Source of the DNA: Nematostella vectensis
Lineage: Eukaryota > Cnidaria > Anthozoa > Actiniaria > Edwardsiidae
Length of the DNA: 64,000 nt
Assembly (NCBI RefSeq): GCF_932526225.1
Contig: NC_064042.1
Location: 6,193,540 to 6,257,539, forward strand
Direction of reading: 5' to 3'
Shown here: positions 61,201 to 64,000 of the stretch, piece after piece
How positions within the stretch are numbered: the first letter of the stretch is position 1
Layout: every line of letters starts with the position of its first letter
The notes under the pieces: generated by a model
What the model saw: only the letters and a program-made list of their open reading frames with translations
Told to the model about the DNA's origin: nothing
Database searches by the model: none
Translations under genes and position numbers: made by a program

Positions 61201-63565
61201 GTACGATATTGCGGTGGAAGAGCAAAAGACATGCGGTGTTGCGGTATTTCAAAGCACTGCGAGATGCGAGATTTTGTTTTTTAAACGGTAAAAAATATTT
61301 TAATATTGCGGTGTTAAGGTGTTAATTAGTCCTGCGGTACGCGGAATTTGCTCGTGGTACGGGATAATCTAGCGGGAAACCTAGGAAATATCGATGTGTC
61401 GCACACGCTCTTCAAAACCTCGTCCTTCTGTGCGGTATGCGATATTTCCTTTTTTTTTCTGCGGTATTCCGGAATTTTCGAAAATTTTGTGCGATACTGC
61501 GGTTTAATTGCTTGAATTAGCCGATAAAAATGGATGCTTTTTGGCGACTGGCGGTAGGACTGGCCTTCTTCAACGCCTCATTGTGAGGAGATAAAACATT
61601 GGATAATGGAATCTACTTTGAATTGAAGGCCTTAGCTGTCCACAGCCTTGTGATTGGCGTTCTCTCCTGGGGTCCCTGTGGTTGGTTGAAAGACAAGGGG
61701 TTGGGAAGAGCCAACCCAAAAAATGTGTGGTGACATCATAACCACAAGGAAAGCCAAACGGAAATGTTCAACTAATAGGAGAACTAGTTTGGTGTGATTC
61801 AAGTAAAGTCCCAAGAAAATCATAACCTAGATTTTTTCCCTCGCAAGTAGTCGGCAAAAAAAACGATTGTGGAATCCACCACTTGAGATCGGATGACTTA
61901 AATTTTTCGCATCTTTATCAACTTTTAACCTGATTTTTGTCATCTGCATTTTATGAGCTCATGTAAGCACTGTATTTAAATCAAAAGCAGCAGTGGCCTC
62001 AGGTTGTAAAATGTCAATAGGAGAAAGATAACGATAAGAGATAGTTCAAATAGTTCACATGGTAACGCTCACAGCTATGGATACGGAAATGCATTACAAG
62101 AAGAGATATCAAGACTGACAAGACATTAGACGAGACAGGGCTGAAGAATAACATGTCCTTTCCCCTGTATTTAAAAATCGGCATGACGGGATATCATATC
62201 TAACGCAAGATTGTTTTATGACTGATTCTACAGCTGAGAAGCCTTGAATTCAGAGATCATTTTTCAGAGTTTTTAAAAAAACCCTTTAGGAATAATTCTC
62301 AAAAACCCCTAGGCAAACAAGGGGACGCTAACATAAATTTTAAAAAATGTTGAGAAAAGCTCCAATTTTTCTAATGACGATCAACTTCTAATTTCTCCTA
62401 ACTATTCCTGATACCCAAAATATTGTTCAAGATGTAAGATTTTAGAAAGGACGATATAGCATGAAATCTCCCCAGCCTATCAACAAGGATCATAGTAACA
62501 ACAGTAAGGAGTATCTTTATTCTGAGCTTACCTGACATCACGGTTGATCTTGAAGTCCCAGGCGGAGGCGTGGCACTGAACTTCCCGTCCCTCGGGTTTC
62601 ACGATCATCGACTTCTCATAGAAAGACTTGGGAAGCGCCTTTAACCCGATGGATGTAAAAAAAGACTCTGCGAGCTGGACCATGCGGAGCTGCGTGTAAT
62701 TCTGCGCTACCATAGTCTTCGTCACGTCCAGGCTAGGCTGGTTCTCATACGGCTCAATGATATCGTAGATATTCACCCAGCTTTGTGCCCACATGTTTCC
62801 AAACACATGCGCAGGAATGGGGCCGGTTGGTTTGACCTGCGAATACTTCTTACTCAGCTTATACCTCACGTACGCGTGGAGCTCTTCGTAAAGCGGTCTC
62901 AGGTCTTCGTACAAGGCTTCCACACTGCTTTCTAAGTTGTCTATCTCGTACCATGACCGCCACCATTCCCCATTATCTGCCCATCCGTTCTCCTTAGCCC
63001 CTTTGTTGGCGAGCTCTACAAATTGCTTGTAAAGGGGTCGCAGCTCGGGGCCCGTGGCGTCTCTCCAGCCTTTCCATACAAACTTGAGTCGCTCGTAGTC
63101 TCGAGAGTTGCTAAGAATCTTGTACAAGTGAGGGTCAAGAGAAAGCTTGCTGCCGTCGGTATCGATCACTTTCCCCGAGCCATAAATCTGGTCCATTTTT
63201 CCCTCCACGTCGTTCAATGTTTTCTGGACGTCCTTGTCGGAAGAACTCGCTGTCTCAGTGACCATCTTAATTTGCCGCCGGGTATCATTTGAAAGTTTGG
63301 TTAAGTCGAATTTCTTCGCTTCTTTCCGGGCCTCTTCTAAAAACGCTGAGTACGTCAGACTAGCCTGTGTCCGCTTATTGAGGTTCTCCACAGTGAGATT
63401 CGTAGCGTAGTTCCACGATGCCTCGCTTGATTTGTAAGCTTCGTTAGGAGCAACTTGGTTATATTTCTCGAGAAAGGCGAGAGTCCGGTTCTCTTCCCCT
63501 TGGTCAAACGCTGCGTTGGCAAACCCGGCTAAAAGCACGAGCAAAAGAGCTAGAAATCTTGACAT
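58213..63565 (-). CDS. ACE: Angiotensin-converting enzyme-like peptidyl-dipeptidase (M2), single domain, 628 aa
   Basis: Exons 62532-63565, 60334-60557, 59868-60111, 58978-59100 and 58213-58474 join in phases 2, 1, 2, 2 to 628 residues. Residues 1-19 are a signal peptide ([18 protein letters not shown]). The zinc site HHELGH has ligands His362 and His366 and base Glu363, with the third ligand Glu390 (FHEAVGD) at the family's 24-residue spacing. Substrate and chloride landmarks are kept: [19 protein letters not shown] and PYIRYF. It should cleave C-terminal dipeptides from extracellular peptides. The C-terminus is a hydrophobic segment with no cytoplasmic tail after PSSAG, which suggests a GPI anchor (site near residues 606-609) rather than the transmembrane anchor of vertebrate ACE or the secreted insect form. 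Exon edges are copied in introns 3 and 4. Confidence 0.95.
58620..59010 (-). repeat. ~70-110-bp array copied from the 3' edge of ACE exon 4
   Basis: Four intronic copies carry about 60 bases of the exon end (TTTCTTGCCGGCCTCGGTAG, coding [11 protein letters not shown]) and the donor (ATCTTACCCTAG, reversed), with filler. Only the right-most at 58978 continues into the full exon. Confidence 0.92.
59395..59885 (-). repeat. Degenerate array related to the 3' edge of ACE exon 3
   Basis: About twelve units of the form ACCTGATATACGGGCTATTTCCAGGAA resemble the real boundary (TTACCTGATGTACGGGGTG, TTTCCAGGAATGTGG; coding [10 protein letters not shown]). Copies decay away from the exon. Confidence 0.85.
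60558..62531 (-). other. ACE intron 1
   Basis: 1974-bp GT-AG intron. At 61160-61510 the motif TGCGGTAT/TGCGATAT recurs about ten times without fixed spacing. A long G run at 60627-60640 lies close to exon 2. No gene seen. Confidence 0.6.
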
Positions 63566-64000
63566 TGTAGCGAAGATTTCAATGAGTCCCTACGGATGTA
63601 ACAGCAAGTCTATACTCGCTTTCTGCACCCTCTCCGTACTAGGTACGCTGATATCAGCACCGTGTCCCGGGGAGTAAACTGAGCGGAGTGTTGAAACAAG
63701 TTGACAAGCTGTGTTTATTCCTGTGACAGCATACAACAAGACAACAATAAGAAATCAAACACACCCCACATCTAAGATTTATAACAATAAAATGCTGTTA
63801 AAGAAGTGAATGATATTTCTAGAGTTAAACGATTTCTATTTGTTTCCTTGCCGCTTGTTAAAACTTGGATGTGTTTGCGAAAAGCTTTTTTTTTTATCAT
63901 CTCACGTGTAAGTAACACGGTGACAAAGTTCAACCTTTGGCAGAGTCATTGGCGCGCGCGGCGCATTTAATCATCCAAGTTATCTTTCCCTTTCTCCTGC
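63566..64000. other. ACE 5' flank
   Basis: Upstream of the ACE start codon on the minus strand; it should hold the 5' UTR and promoter. A GCGCGCGGCGC patch is at 63952-63963. I cannot place a transcription start. Confidence 0.4.

Overview
This window looks like intron-rich animal nuclear DNA. The two best genes encode proteins close to vertebrate myosin VIIa and angiotensin-converting enzyme. A cnidarian such as a sea anemone (Nematostella-like) fits best, but that is inference; nothing in the sequence names the species.

Layout. 1-376 (minus): last visible exon of a gene running off the left edge, coding acidic 10-residue repeats. 377-12.7 kb: gene-poor DNA holding a 3.2 kb foldback/Mutator-like element (3078-6246, 571-bp inverted ends, 9-bp target duplication) and several small inverted-repeat elements. 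12720-14430 (plus): a two-exon class A GPCR. 14.5-17.1 kb: minisatellites and the C-terminal end of a non-LTR retrotransposon. 17500-54181 (minus): a complete class VII myosin, which I could splice by eye into 52 coding exons (2195 aa) with every junction in frame. It covers the motor, IQ motifs, charged helix, MyTH4-FERM, SH3 and second MyTH4-FERM. 54.2-58.2 kb: spacer with a MITE that has a target duplication, and a frameshifted LINE reverse transcriptase. 58213-63565 (minus): a complete five-exon, single-domain, catalytically intact ACE (628 aa) with a signal peptide and a GPI-like C-terminus.

Three things stand out. (1) Many introns of both the myosin and ACE genes contain tandem arrays whose repeat unit is a copy of the neighbouring exon-intron boundary, including exon bases and the splice site. 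Myosin intron 30 is almost entirely two such arrays: about 19 donor copies followed by about 30 acceptor copies. (2) Myosin intron 39 has the hallmarks of a U12-type AT-AC intron. (3) A 1.1 kb open exon, flanked by splice signals in phase 0-0, sits between the charged helix and the first MyTH4 domain. It carries three proline-rich motifs, two of them Ena/VASP EVH1-ligand-like.

The genes are not an operon or an obvious pathway. Myosin VII is an actin motor for filopodia, microvilli or stereocilia, ACE is an extracellular peptidase, and the GPCR is an orphan receptor.
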